From a bacterium (GTDB taxonomy: Bacteria > Bacteroidota > Ignavibacteria > SZUA-365), in NCBI GenBank assembly GCA_020444325.1, contig JAHLLD010000009.1, positions 1 to 64,000 of the forward strand: a stretch of 64,000 nucleotides of DNA, written 5' to 3'. Both the position numbers and the translations under genes were made by a program. Below the pieces are notes generated by a model. The model did not search any database and had not been told where the DNA came from. It worked only from the letters and a program-made list of their open reading frames with translations. Shown one piece after another: positions 33,889-41,777 of this stretch; the first letter of the stretch is position 1, and each line of letters begins with the position of its first letter.

Positions 33889-36165
33889 TTAATTCACCAC
33901 CACCTTGCCGCTCGCCACGCCATTTCCCGCCGCCATCCGCAGCACGTACACCCCGCGTTCGAGTCCGATGGTGGACCATTGCACAGTTCGCCGGGTGACA
34001 GTGACCTCGGCATCCCACACCACCGCCCTCCTGCGGCCGAGAAGGTCGTAGAGTTCGATGCGAACGGGTCCCGGCCGGATGAGTTCGATCTCCGTGCTCA
34101 TCATCCCGCCCTGCGTCAGCGGCTGCGGCCAGATGGAGAGGATGCGGGGGGATTGTGGAATGGAGGGCGTCACGTTCGTCCAGTTGATGCCGCCGTTGGT
34201 GGTTTTGAAGATGGAATATCTCGTCGTCACGTATCCGTTGTCGCTGTCGATAAACCGGATATCCTGAAACACGTCGGAGAACATCTCGCCTTCCACCCGA
34301 AACGTCTGCCATCCGTCGGTCGTTGACACCATAGGTCGCCCTCCTTGAAAGATCGACCTGGCAGCATACCCGCAACTCCTTCCTTCGTCATCGATCGTGG
34401 AAAACGTGATCTGCGTTTGAGTGACATCGACGGAATCCCATGTCGCGCCGTGATCGAAGGAGCGGAACATTTTCTCCACCGAAGCTCCCGAGCTGTTATC
34501 CCGAGCCTGAACATACACGGTCCCGTTTGGTGTGATCGCGAGCTGTCCCGTTCTCCACGATCTTGGGGCAGATGGAAATCTCGACCAGTGGTCACCCCCG
34601 TCAGTGGAGCTGAAGATCAGGCCGGCAGTAACGAAATAACAGTACGGATAGTGAGAGATGTCGAGCGTACCCTGGTACAGTCTCCCAACACCCGGATCGA
34701 TGCTGCGCCAGGTGGTCCCACCGTCGTTTGTAGCGCGGAACACAGAATCCATGGGGAACCAGAACACCTCCTCACCGACGGAAAACGTTCCCTTCCACGT
34801 GTTGATCCGCAGCCAGTCGGATGAACCTTCATCAACGGCATTCCAGGTGCGTCCCGCATCCGACGTTCGAAGGACAATGTCGTCGTCCTCCGGGGTTGTA
34901 GCTCTCGTTGCATACCAGACCTCCGGGGTGGCGACGTGAAGATTCTCCCAGTCTCGGTTGCGCATGTCGATACACTCGTCCCAGGTCTCCCCTCCGTCCG
35001 TCGTTCGCATGTACCAATTTGATGAATACGGCTCCTGCGTCGGATACACGCTCATGAACACCGTATCCATCGAGAATATACGAGGTCTGGTCGCGGACGT
35101 GTATCGCTGGTATTTTTCATCCACCCAGCTGAGTCCGCCATCATTACTGTGTGCAGTCACGCCATACACATCCGCATAAAACAGATTGTCGGGTTCAGTG
35201 TGCAGGAGGAGGGGTATCTGCCGGCTGTTGAGGTACAGCGATTCGCGGATGGTGATAGCGTTCGCACCAAAACCGCTGGTTTTTGCGATCGTACCGCCAT
35301 CGAACGCGAGATAGCCGCTTCCATCCCTCCCCAGGAAGTATGATGTTATCGAACCCGACCAGTTCGTCTGTGGTGACCAGGTCTCCCCGCCATCGGTCGA
35401 CATCTGTGTAACGTAACTCTCATCGAGATACATGACGGTGTCCGCGGAGATCCAGATTGCGGGCGGTTTCAGTCTGTCATACAATTCGCCACCCCAACTT
35501 GGACAAGGCGCGACGGACGCACGCATCCAACTTCGCCCGGCATCCTGTGTCGTAAACACGAATGTTCCCACCATGCCGAGATGCATTCCTATTAACATAC
35601 CGACATCCCTGTCATGAAAGTACAGGGAGTGTCTCGTGTTCAGGGAGTCCGGGATGGGCAGCTTCTCCCAGGTCCGTCCGAGATCCGTGCTGCGTATCAG
35701 CGCGGCATCGGTGTAGCCCTGTTGGAGAAAGATCGCGTCGTCAGTTGCATCGCAGAAGAGATAGCGCCTGAACGGTTCTGTCACGGGAATGAACCACGGG
35801 ACTTCGATCAGCCTCGGTTCGATTTCGTCCTTCGTAAACAACAGCAGGGATGTATGTGTCGAATCCTCCCACCCATCCGGCGCCCAGCGCATCGGCAGCA
35901 GTGTCGCGATAGCGTAATCCCGCGCAGCGGCGACCTGAACGATATTGAACTGTCGCACATGTGGAGTCAGGGAGTGCCAGGTCTCGCCATTGTCGGAGGA
36001 CATCTCAATGACATGCTCGAGACCGACCCGGTAGACCCGCTGTCCGAGCACGAACAGTCCGGTGTACTCGACATGCTCAAATCCGGGATACACTGTTTGG
36101 TATGGCTGCGCCGTGAGCTGTACGGTCAACAGGATCAGGACTGCTATCGCATATGATGAACGCAT
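33889..36165 (-). CDS. Secreted BNR/sortilin-like beta-propeller protein with T9SS-type sorting tail
   Basis: 758 residues with a signal peptide (IAVLILLTVQLTAQ). At least eight Asp-box-like blades are visible, for example SSDNGETWHSL, STDLGRTWEKL, STDGGETWSPQ, TTDGGETWDEC, TSDAGRTWNAV, STDGGDHWSRF and TTNGGINWTNV, typical of BNR, sortilin and YCF48-like propellers. The C-terminal ~90 residues form a Por-type sorting domain (SIWPQPLTQGGMMSTEIEL, VRIELYDLLGRRR, GVYVLRMAAG, KVVVN). It should be exported and held at the cell surface. It lies within the tRNA-Leu-anchored accessory segment, next to the orphan MNT gene. Confidence 0.85.
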   Translation of the reverse strand: MRSSYAIAVLILLTVQLTAQPYQTVYPGFEHVEYTGLFVLGQRVYRVGLEHVIEMSSDNGETWHSLTPHVRQFNIVQVAAARDYAIATLLPMRWAPDGWEDSTHTSLLLFTKDEIEPRLIEVPWFIPVTEPFRRYLFCDATDDAIFLQQGYTDAALIRSTDLGRTWEKLPIPDSLNTRHSLYFHDRDVGMLIGMHLGMVGTFVFTTQDAGRSWMRASVAPCPSWGGELYDRLKPPAIWISADTVMYLDESYVTQMSTDGGETWSPQTNWSGSITSYFLGRDGSGYLAFDGGTIAKTSGFGANAITIRESLYLNSRQIPLLLHTEPDNLFYADVYGVTAHSNDGGLSWVDEKYQRYTSATRPRIFSMDTVFMSVYPTQEPYSSNWYMRTTDGGETWDECIDMRNRDWENLHVATPEVWYATRATTPEDDDIVLRTSDAGRTWNAVDEGSSDWLRINTWKGTFSVGEEVFWFPMDSVFRATNDGGTTWRSIDPGVGRLYQGTLDISHYPYCYFVTAGLIFSSTDGGDHWSRFPSAPRSWRTGQLAITPNGTVYVQARDNSSGASVEKMFRSFDHGATWDSVDVTQTQITFSTIDDEGRSCGYAARSIFQGGRPMVSTTDGWQTFRVEGEMFSDVFQDIRFIDSDNGYVTTRYSIFKTTNGGINWTNVTPSIPQSPRILSIWPQPLTQGGMMSTEIELIRPGPVRIELYDLLGRRRAVVWDAEVTVTRRTVQWSTIGLERGVYVLRMAAGNGVASGKVVVN

Positions 36166-36490
36166 AAGGTCAACCTCTCGACGTCAATGCATCAGATAAC
36201 TGGTTATGGGATTGTGGGCTACAATCAATAACACCATGAGAATGCAATGGTTACAGGGACATCAACTCCAGGCACAGAAGATACCGCATCACGAGATCTT
36301 TTTCTACAAAGAAGCTATCGTGAGGAGGTTGGAATATCAAGCGATCCCTCTGGTTTTCGGATCCTGGATTCCATGTCGACTGGGCATGACGCGTTTTTTC
36401 CAGACTCTGCAATTGCTGGAATGACCGGTAAGGAAGGGATCAGATGTGTTTGCTGAGGGTGCCGTGAAGAGTGAGACAGTCAATTTCCAC
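36166..36490. other. Intergenic stretch, no feature recognised
   Basis: About 325 bases between the propeller gene's start and the first 237-bp repeat. Base composition is lower in GC than the neighbours. No open frame, RNA or clear promoter was recognised. Confidence 0.5.
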
Positions 36491-36726
36491 TTGACTAACG
36501 TGCTCCCTGTTAGTCAAGTACACCGGAATTCAGAGTGATTCCCGAGACAAATTCCGGCGTAAGTGCTTGAAATTATTCGATAAAAGCAAGGATACGGGCT
36601 ATTTCCTAAGTCTAGCGCGTATGCCAATTTCGCCTCATTCGCATGAGGATGCCCTGGTGCATCAAATGCGATGCAACAGGTCAATCCTAGCTAGGTAAAG
36701 TACGGGATTTTCGGGTGGAGACAAAG
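36491..36726. repeat. ~237-bp direct repeat, left copy, containing a tRNA-Leu half
   Basis: Begins with hairpin TTGACTAAC/GTTAGTCAA, continues through CCGAGACAAATTCCGGCG, a 40-base copy of the tRNA-Leu 5' half (36604-36643, one mismatch), a TGCATC/GATGCA hairpin and CCTAGCTAGGTAAA, and ends at GGAGACAAAG. The right copy is at 44842-45078 in the same orientation. Confidence 0.9.
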
Positions 36727-36746
36727 AGGGGAATTATATCCGGGCA

Positions 36747-36811
36747 TCACGCATAGACGGCCTCGCGTGTGATCACTGGTTTGAGGCGAGGCTTGATGCT
36801 CTGGAGCAAAA
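36747..36811 (-). pseudogene. 3' fragment of a duplicated MNT nucleotidyltransferase gene
   Basis: Encodes the last ~21 residues in frame, LLQSIKPRLKPVITREAVYA then stop, against LLESIKPRLKSVISRETVYA in the intact gene. Similarity ends abruptly at GAGCAAAA, five bases before an IS-like tandem repeat, so the rest of the copy was lost. Confidence 0.85.
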
Positions 36812-36815
36812 ATGG

Positions 36816-36855
36816 TGCGTCTATTTGAAACTTTAAGATGCGTCCAATTGCAATG
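36816..36855 (+). repeat. 23-nt tandem repeat, possible IS terminus
   Basis: Two units 23 bases apart, TGCGTCTATTTGAAACTTT and TGCGTCCAATTGCAA. The same arrangement with the same 23-base period occurs at 45116-45155. Multiple terminal repeats of about this size are typical of IS21-family ends; no transposase is present. Confidence 0.5.
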
Positions 36856-37009
36856 TCCTGATATGACTGGGTTCGGGATTTGCCGACTGTCGATATCGAT
36901 TGAACTACTCGCCTCTCAGCAGGACAAGCAGTGTTGCGAGTCTGGATGGCATCCGGGGAAACCGGCTGGATCTGAGAAGTTCTTGAGAATTCGTGGTTAT
37001 ATTGGCTGC

Positions 37010-37687
37010 ATGAACATTCTCGTAGTTGAGGACGAACCTTCCCTGCTGGAGGAGATACTGCACAGTCTCCAGGGGCAGACCGGTGTTTGCGAAGCGGCGC
37101 GGACCTTCGCGGAAGCGGAAGAGAAACTGCTTCTGCATGAGTACGATGTCGTGATACTCGACATCATGCTCCCCGATGGCAGCGGACTCCGATTGCTGCG
37201 CATGCTCAGGGAGATGCAGGTCGGCAGCGGCATCATCATCATCTCTGCAAGGGATGCACTCGACGACAAACTCGAGGGGCTCGCAACTGGAGCCGACGAT
37301 TACCTGACCAAACCCTTCCACGTGGCTGAACTCAATGCCCGCGTGCAGGCCGTGTACCGCAGGCGCTACATGAACAGCGATGATGCCATCGCCGTCGGTA
37401 GCATCCGGATCGAACCCGGTGCGCGGAAAGTGCTCGTCGGAGCTGCCGAGGTTCCGTTGACGGCAAAGGAGTTTGAATTGCTCCTCTATTTTGCCGTGAA
37501 TGCGGGACGTATCCTGAGCAAACATGCCATCGCCGATCACCTGTGGGGCGATGCGTACGATACGGCGGACAATTTCCAGTTCGTGTATGTGCACTTGAAC
37601 AATCTTCGGAAAAAACTGCAGGACGCGGGTGTGACCGATGCCATTCAGACGCTCTACGGCATCGGGTACAGGATGGAAGCGCCATGA
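37010..37687 (+). CDS. OmpR/PhoB-type response regulator of the efflux island
   Basis: 225 residues from the ATG at 37010; the open frame extends upstream but without conserved sequence. The receiver domain has the acidic pair VVEDEP, phosphoacceptor Asp in VVILDIMLPDGSG and Lys in TKPFH. The C-terminal winged helix (TAKEFELLLYFAVNAG, VYVHLNNLRKKL, TLYGIGYRME) is OmpR-like. It overlaps the sensor kinase gene by four bases and precedes a TolC-MFP-RND pump, which it most likely controls, as CusR/CzcR regulators do. Confidence 0.94.
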   Translation: MNILVVEDEPSLLEEILHSLQGQTGVCEAARTFAEAEEKLLLHEYDVVILDIMLPDGSGLRLLRMLREMQVGSGIIIISARDALDDKLEGLATGADDYLTKPFHVAELNARVQAVYRRRYMNSDDAIAVGSIRIEPGARKVLVGAAEVPLTAKEFELLLYFAVNAGRILSKHAIADHLWGDAYDTADNFQFVYVHLNNLRKKLQDAGVTDAIQTLYGIGYRMEAP

Positions 37688-38928
37688 GACTGATGTGGAA
37701 AACAACTCTGACGAGCGCGGTTCTCGTACTTGCTGCCTTCGTCGTTGCCGGCGTTTTCATGATCTTTCTCCTGACACGAATCATGAACGACGAGATCGAC
37801 GAGCATCTGCTCCGACTCTGCGATCGGGCACAACGGCAGATCGCACTGCAGCAGCAGCCTCGGGATGCTGATGTGCGCGTGTTGGGAACGGGGAGCGTTC
37901 AGAAGACTGAGGACGAGTTTCAGGATGTCATGCTGCGAGACGGCGGCAGCGAAGCAGAACCGTTTCGCGTCCTTCACGCCATACGCACGGTGCGAGACAC
38001 TGCGTATGCCATTACCGTGCGTTCGTCGCGGCTCGAATCCGAAGACCTTTCGGAGGCCCTGCTCCTCGTCTTTCTCCTCGCAGGAGGATTCCTGGTCCTC
38101 ACCAGTGTGATCGTGCACGGACTGGTTGCACGACGACTCTGGAAGCCGTTTTACTCTACCCTCGATTTACTCCGTGACTTTTCGGTCCGTGACGATGCTG
38201 ATATCGAGTGGAGTGCGACGCGAACGAGAGAGTTCGCCGAAATGACGGCAGCACTGGATGCACTGACCGCGCGGGTACGCAATGAGTATTCGACACTGAA
38301 GGAATTCACCGAGAACGCCTCGCATGAACTGCAGACTCCGCTATCCGTACTCCGCACCAAGCTGGATCGTCTGCGGCAGGATATTGCCCCCGGGAGTGAT
38401 GCCGCTCACACGATCGCATCGATGGAAACCGCGTTGGATCGTCTGACGAGGCTGAATCGCAGCCTGCTGCTGCTCGCCCGGCTCGAGAACAGACAGTATG
38501 ATATCGGACCCGGAACGGATCTCGGTGCACTGGTATCCCGCCAGATCACGACGGTCCGGGAGCTGTTCGACTCTGCCGGCTACCTGCTGGAGACCGACAT
38601 CGCTGCAGATGCACATCAGCCCGTCAATCAGCACCTCTTCGACATCATGCTGTCGAATCTGCTCTCCAACGCCCTGCGCTATACCGCAAACGGGCGCACC
38701 GTTCGCGTGACCCTGAACACCGACACCCTGAGCGTTGAGAATCCCGGCGATCCGCCCGACGTCCCGGTCGAGGATTTGTTCAAGCGTTTCCGCAAGGCCG
38801 GAGGAGATACAGAGGCGACGGGACTCGGATTATCCATCGTACGTGAAATTGCTGCCTTCCACAGGTGGAAGGTCACGTATCGATACGAGAAGGGCATGCA
38901 CATCGTCACCGTCCATTTTCATCTTTAG
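37684..38928 (+). CDS. Sensor histidine kinase of the efflux island
   Basis: 414 residues from the ATG overlapping the regulator's stop. Two transmembrane helices (residues ~7-32 and ~120-145) frame a ~90-residue periplasmic sensor region with no recognisable fold. A HAMP-like linker follows, then the phosphoacceptor FTENASHELQTPLSVLR, N-box NLLSNALRYT and G-box GLGLSIV of a HATPase domain. It lies directly upstream of PepSY-like and efflux genes; by analogy with CusS-type kinases it may sense metals or other envelope stress. The signal cannot be named from sequence. Confidence 0.92.
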   Translation: MRLMWKTTLTSAVLVLAAFVVAGVFMIFLLTRIMNDEIDEHLLRLCDRAQRQIALQQQPRDADVRVLGTGSVQKTEDEFQDVMLRDGGSEAEPFRVLHAIRTVRDTAYAITVRSSRLESEDLSEALLLVFLLAGGFLVLTSVIVHGLVARRLWKPFYSTLDLLRDFSVRDDADIEWSATRTREFAEMTAALDALTARVRNEYSTLKEFTENASHELQTPLSVLRTKLDRLRQDIAPGSDAAHTIASMETALDRLTRLNRSLLLLARLENRQYDIGPGTDLGALVSRQITTVRELFDSAGYLLETDIAADAHQPVNQHLFDIMLSNLLSNALRYTANGRTVRVTLNTDTLSVENPGDPPDVPVEDLFKRFRKAGGDTEATGLGLSIVREIAAFHRWKVTYRYEKGMHIVTVHFHL

Positions 38929-38984
38929 CTTTGCTTGAGAATAACCGCATATCTTTGCTCCGTAACAATAACACAGGAGCACCC

Positions 38985-39452
38985 ATGCGCTATTTCATCA
39001 TCGCAATGTTTTTCCTCCCCCTTCTCTCTTCCTGTGCCGAGGCACAGGCGGATATCCCCCCTGCAGTCAGCAAGGCGTTCGATGTGAAGTTCCCTGGAGC
39101 AGTCGATCTGCGCTGGGACAAGGAGGACGCCAAAACTTACGAGGCCGAGTTCACAATGGACGGCAGCGAAATGTCCGCGTTGTTCGATGCTTCGGGCACG
39201 TGGATGGAAACGGAGACGAGCATCAAAACCAGGGACCTTCCGCAGGCGGTGCACGAGACGATTGCGAAACAATTCTCCGGATATGACATCGAAGACGCTG
39301 AGCAGATCGAGGATGCGAAAGGAAGCATCTCGTACGAGGTCGAACTCGAAAATGAAGAGCACAGTGTGGAAGTCGTGTTCACCGCCGATGGACATGTGCT
39401 AAAGCAGAAGGCGGAAAAGGAAGATGGTCAGAACGAACGTGACAACGACTGA
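38985..39452 (+). CDS. Secreted PepSY-like protein
   Basis: 155 residues from the ATG at 38985, with a signal peptide or lipoprotein leader (FFLPLLSSCAEAQA). Two PepSY-like repeats are visible: IPPAVSKAFDVKFPGAVDLRWD...YEAEFTMDGSEMSALFD and LPQAVHETIAKQFSGYDIEDA...YEVELENEEHSVEVVF. This is the putative beta-lactamase-inhibitor-like PepSY family of Bacteroidota. It sits between the two-component genes and the TolC gene (overlap 29 bases), so it is part of the efflux operon and might be a periplasmic modulator of kinase or pump. The C-terminal tail is highly charged. Confidence 0.82.
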   Translation: MRYFIIAMFFLPLLSSCAEAQADIPPAVSKAFDVKFPGAVDLRWDKEDAKTYEAEFTMDGSEMSALFDASGTWMETETSIKTRDLPQAVHETIAKQFSGYDIEDAEQIEDAKGSISYEVELENEEHSVEVVFTADGHVLKQKAEKEDGQNERDND

Positions 39453-40845
39453 ACATGTTTTGATTAACAGAGCAGCTGGAATCCGGCAGTGCAGCAACCG
39501 AAATCCCGTTCCTGGAGCTGTCGGACTCCTCTGCTGTCTCATCCTCTTCCTGATTTTCACTCCTGATCAGCAGGGGATCGCACAGTCCACTCAAGTTGAG
39601 ACTCCCCGGCTCTCCCGCACGCTTGATTTCTACATCCGCGCTGCTCTGGAGAACGCTCCGGCACTGCATGATCTTGACAGACAACGCACGATCACCGCAC
39701 TGCAAAAGGAAGTCGATGCCGCACGCGTAAGCGGTACGCATGCCTGGCTCAGCAGCGAGTATCTGTTTGCGCCCTTCTTCAGCAACTCCGGTCTGCTTGT
39801 CAGCACAAACCCGCCCCCCGGTGCCGTCGGATACGACGTGGGAATCACGAACGGAGGCCAGTACTCGGCACAGCTTCATGTGGAGCGCAGCATTTTCTCT
39901 GGCACGCTTACTGACGCCCTGTCGAGACAGAACGACGTGAAGCTGCGATCCCTCCAGCATGACTATGCATTCGAAGAACGGAGGATGAGGAAGGAAGTCA
40001 CGGAACTGTATCTCCAGACATACCGGCTGCAGCTCCTGCGCGCGATGTCGCAGGATGTCGCGGACAACCTGCGCAGCGAACTCGCTGTTCTGGGCAGTCT
40101 GCAGCGCAAGGGTCTCTCACGTTCGAAAGATTTTCTGCTTCTTAAAATTGAATTCGAGGCACAGCAAATTGAACTCCGGAATGCCGAACAGGCACTGCGA
40201 GGTACCCTGCGCCGGCTCACGACGTCCTGCGGTCTGCCGTCCGATACCGTGCCCGTCGATCTGCAGCCGGTCACGCTGGCGGTTGCTGATTCCGGTGACG
40301 GCACCGGTTTCCTGCAGGGTTTCGTACTCGACAGTCTCGCCATCACCGCTGAACAGGAAGTAGTTGACGCCTCGTATCATCCGCAGGTCCGTTTGTTCGC
40401 GAATACCGGGCTGAATGCGGTGGAACTGCATGATATACAGCAAAAATTCGGTTTCAGTGCCGGATTCAGCCTCACCCTCCCACTGTACGACGGCGGGCAG
40501 AAGCAACGCAAGCAGGAACAGGCGGTCCTGGCCCTGAAAAGCCTCGACGAATACCGGCGGCGTTCTCGATTGAACATACAGTCTGAACGGGCCACAGCCA
40601 GGGACCGTCTCGAAACGCTCCGAAGTGGTCTGCAGTCGATGGAATCACAGCTCGCTGATTTTGGAACAATTATGGAAGTTTCACGGCGCCAGCTTAGCGC
40701 GGGAGGAATTTCGATGACCGAGTATCTGATACTGGTGAGGAGGCGGATTGACATGCTCACACGGCAGATCGATCTGCGAATTTCCATGCAGCAGCAAATC
40801 AACACATTGAACTACTGGAGCTGGCAGAATGAACGGCAGCACTGA
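39424..40845 (+). CDS. TolC-family outer-membrane efflux channel
   Basis: 473 residues. An N-terminal hydrophobic segment (LLCCLILFLIFTP) precedes the mature protein; the exact start is uncertain because the frame overlaps the PepSY-like gene by 29 bases. The body has the internal duplication and long helical regions of TolC proteins: DFYIRAALENAPALHDLDRQ, GLSRSKDFLLLKIEFEAQQ and SAGFSLTLPLYDGGQKQRK. It should form the outer-membrane exit duct for the RND pump encoded next. It overlaps the membrane-fusion gene by 17 bases. Confidence 0.88.
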   Translation: MVRTNVTTTEHVLINRAAGIRQCSNRNPVPGAVGLLCCLILFLIFTPDQQGIAQSTQVETPRLSRTLDFYIRAALENAPALHDLDRQRTITALQKEVDAARVSGTHAWLSSEYLFAPFFSNSGLLVSTNPPPGAVGYDVGITNGGQYSAQLHVERSIFSGTLTDALSRQNDVKLRSLQHDYAFEERRMRKEVTELYLQTYRLQLLRAMSQDVADNLRSELAVLGSLQRKGLSRSKDFLLLKIEFEAQQIELRNAEQALRGTLRRLTTSCGLPSDTVPVDLQPVTLAVADSGDGTGFLQGFVLDSLAITAEQEVVDASYHPQVRLFANTGLNAVELHDIQQKFGFSAGFSLTLPLYDGGQKQRKQEQAVLALKSLDEYRRRSRLNIQSERATARDRLETLRSGLQSMESQLADFGTIMEVSRRQLSAGGISMTEYLILVRRRIDMLTRQIDLRISMQQQINTLNYWSWQNERQH

Positions 40846-41773
40846 TCGATTGCATCATGCCCTGATGAGAAACGCGGCAGTGACCACCATGATCCTGCTG
40901 CTGTTGGCAGGATGCAACAGTGATACGGGTAAACGCAGCATGAGCAGGTTGCCGGGAACACCGGTGAAGACCGTGCGTCCGCTACGCTCGGATCTTACAG
41001 AGTTCGTGAACATGAATGCATACACGAAGTTTCTGCGTAAGGAATCCGTGCGTGCCACGTTCCAGGGATTCGTTGCCGATGTACGAAAAAATATCGGCGA
41101 CAGGGTCGCGGTAAACGATACCCTCCTGCGCATGCGTACGCGTGAAGCCGCTGCGGACGACAGCCTCGCAGTGCGCGTGGGCGAAACGTCCTTCAGCGGA
41201 GTTGTCGTCGTCCGGGCACATACTGCTGGTATCCTCACATCGCTACCATTCAAGGGAGGGGATTTCGTGAACGAAGGCGAACAGGTGGCCGAGATCGTCG
41301 ATCTCGCTTCAATGCGCATCGTGCTGAACGTTCCCTACCAGTATGCGGCTGCACTGAAGCCGCATGCGACATGTACACTGCAGCTTCCCGACGGTCACCT
41401 GCATCCGGCGCGGGTGGAACACAGTCTGCCCAGCGTAGACCCGGTGTCACAGACGCAATCATTCCTTCTCAGGACCGACGGGATGGGTTTCCTGCCTGAG
41501 CACCTGAACCTGCAGGCTCGTGTGCCAATCCGAACCGTTCATGATGCACTGGTTCTTCCGCGTTCCGCGGTGATGTGCGATGAGATGCAGACACAATTCT
41601 GGGTCATGCGTGTCGCAGGCGATACGCTGGCTTTGCGCGTGAATATCGAACCCGGGCTTGAAACGGACAGCCTTGTCCAGGTGCTGCATCCGGCGCTTGA
41701 CTCGGCAGCGCTCTACATCTCCAAAGGTGCATTCGGACTGGCGGACTCCGCACGCATCACGCTCTCTCGCTGA
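40829..41773 (+). CDS. RND membrane-fusion lipoprotein (HlyD/AcrA-like)
   Basis: 314 residues with a lipoprotein signal (TTMILLLLAGC). The N-terminal VKTVRPLRSDL segment and lipoyl-like halves (FVADVRKNIGDRVAVNDTLL and HTAGILTSLPFKGGDFVNEGEQVAEI), followed by a beta-barrel portion (ALVLPRSAVMCDEMQTQFWV), match periplasmic adaptors. It is shorter than AcrA because the coiled-coil hairpin is reduced. It links the RND permease four bases downstream to the TolC protein. Confidence 0.87.
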   Translation: MNGSTDRLHHALMRNAAVTTMILLLLAGCNSDTGKRSMSRLPGTPVKTVRPLRSDLTEFVNMNAYTKFLRKESVRATFQGFVADVRKNIGDRVAVNDTLLRMRTREAAADDSLAVRVGETSFSGVVVVRAHTAGILTSLPFKGGDFVNEGEQVAEIVDLASMRIVLNVPYQYAAALKPHATCTLQLPDGHLHPARVEHSLPSVDPVSQTQSFLLRTDGMGFLPEHLNLQARVPIRTVHDALVLPRSAVMCDEMQTQFWVMRVAGDTLALRVNIEPGLETDSLVQVLHPALDSAALYISKGAFGLADSARITLSR

Positions 41774-41777
41774 CACA

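Noticed and set aside
33773..34375. N-terminal extension of the MNT frame to 297 codons
   Set aside because: It runs antisense through the propeller gene's sorting domain and matches nothing; the compact 96-residue protein is complete.
36604..36643. Second tRNA-Leu gene
   Set aside because: Only the 5' half is present, and no T-arm or acceptor 3' strand can be built. The same holds for 44955-44994.
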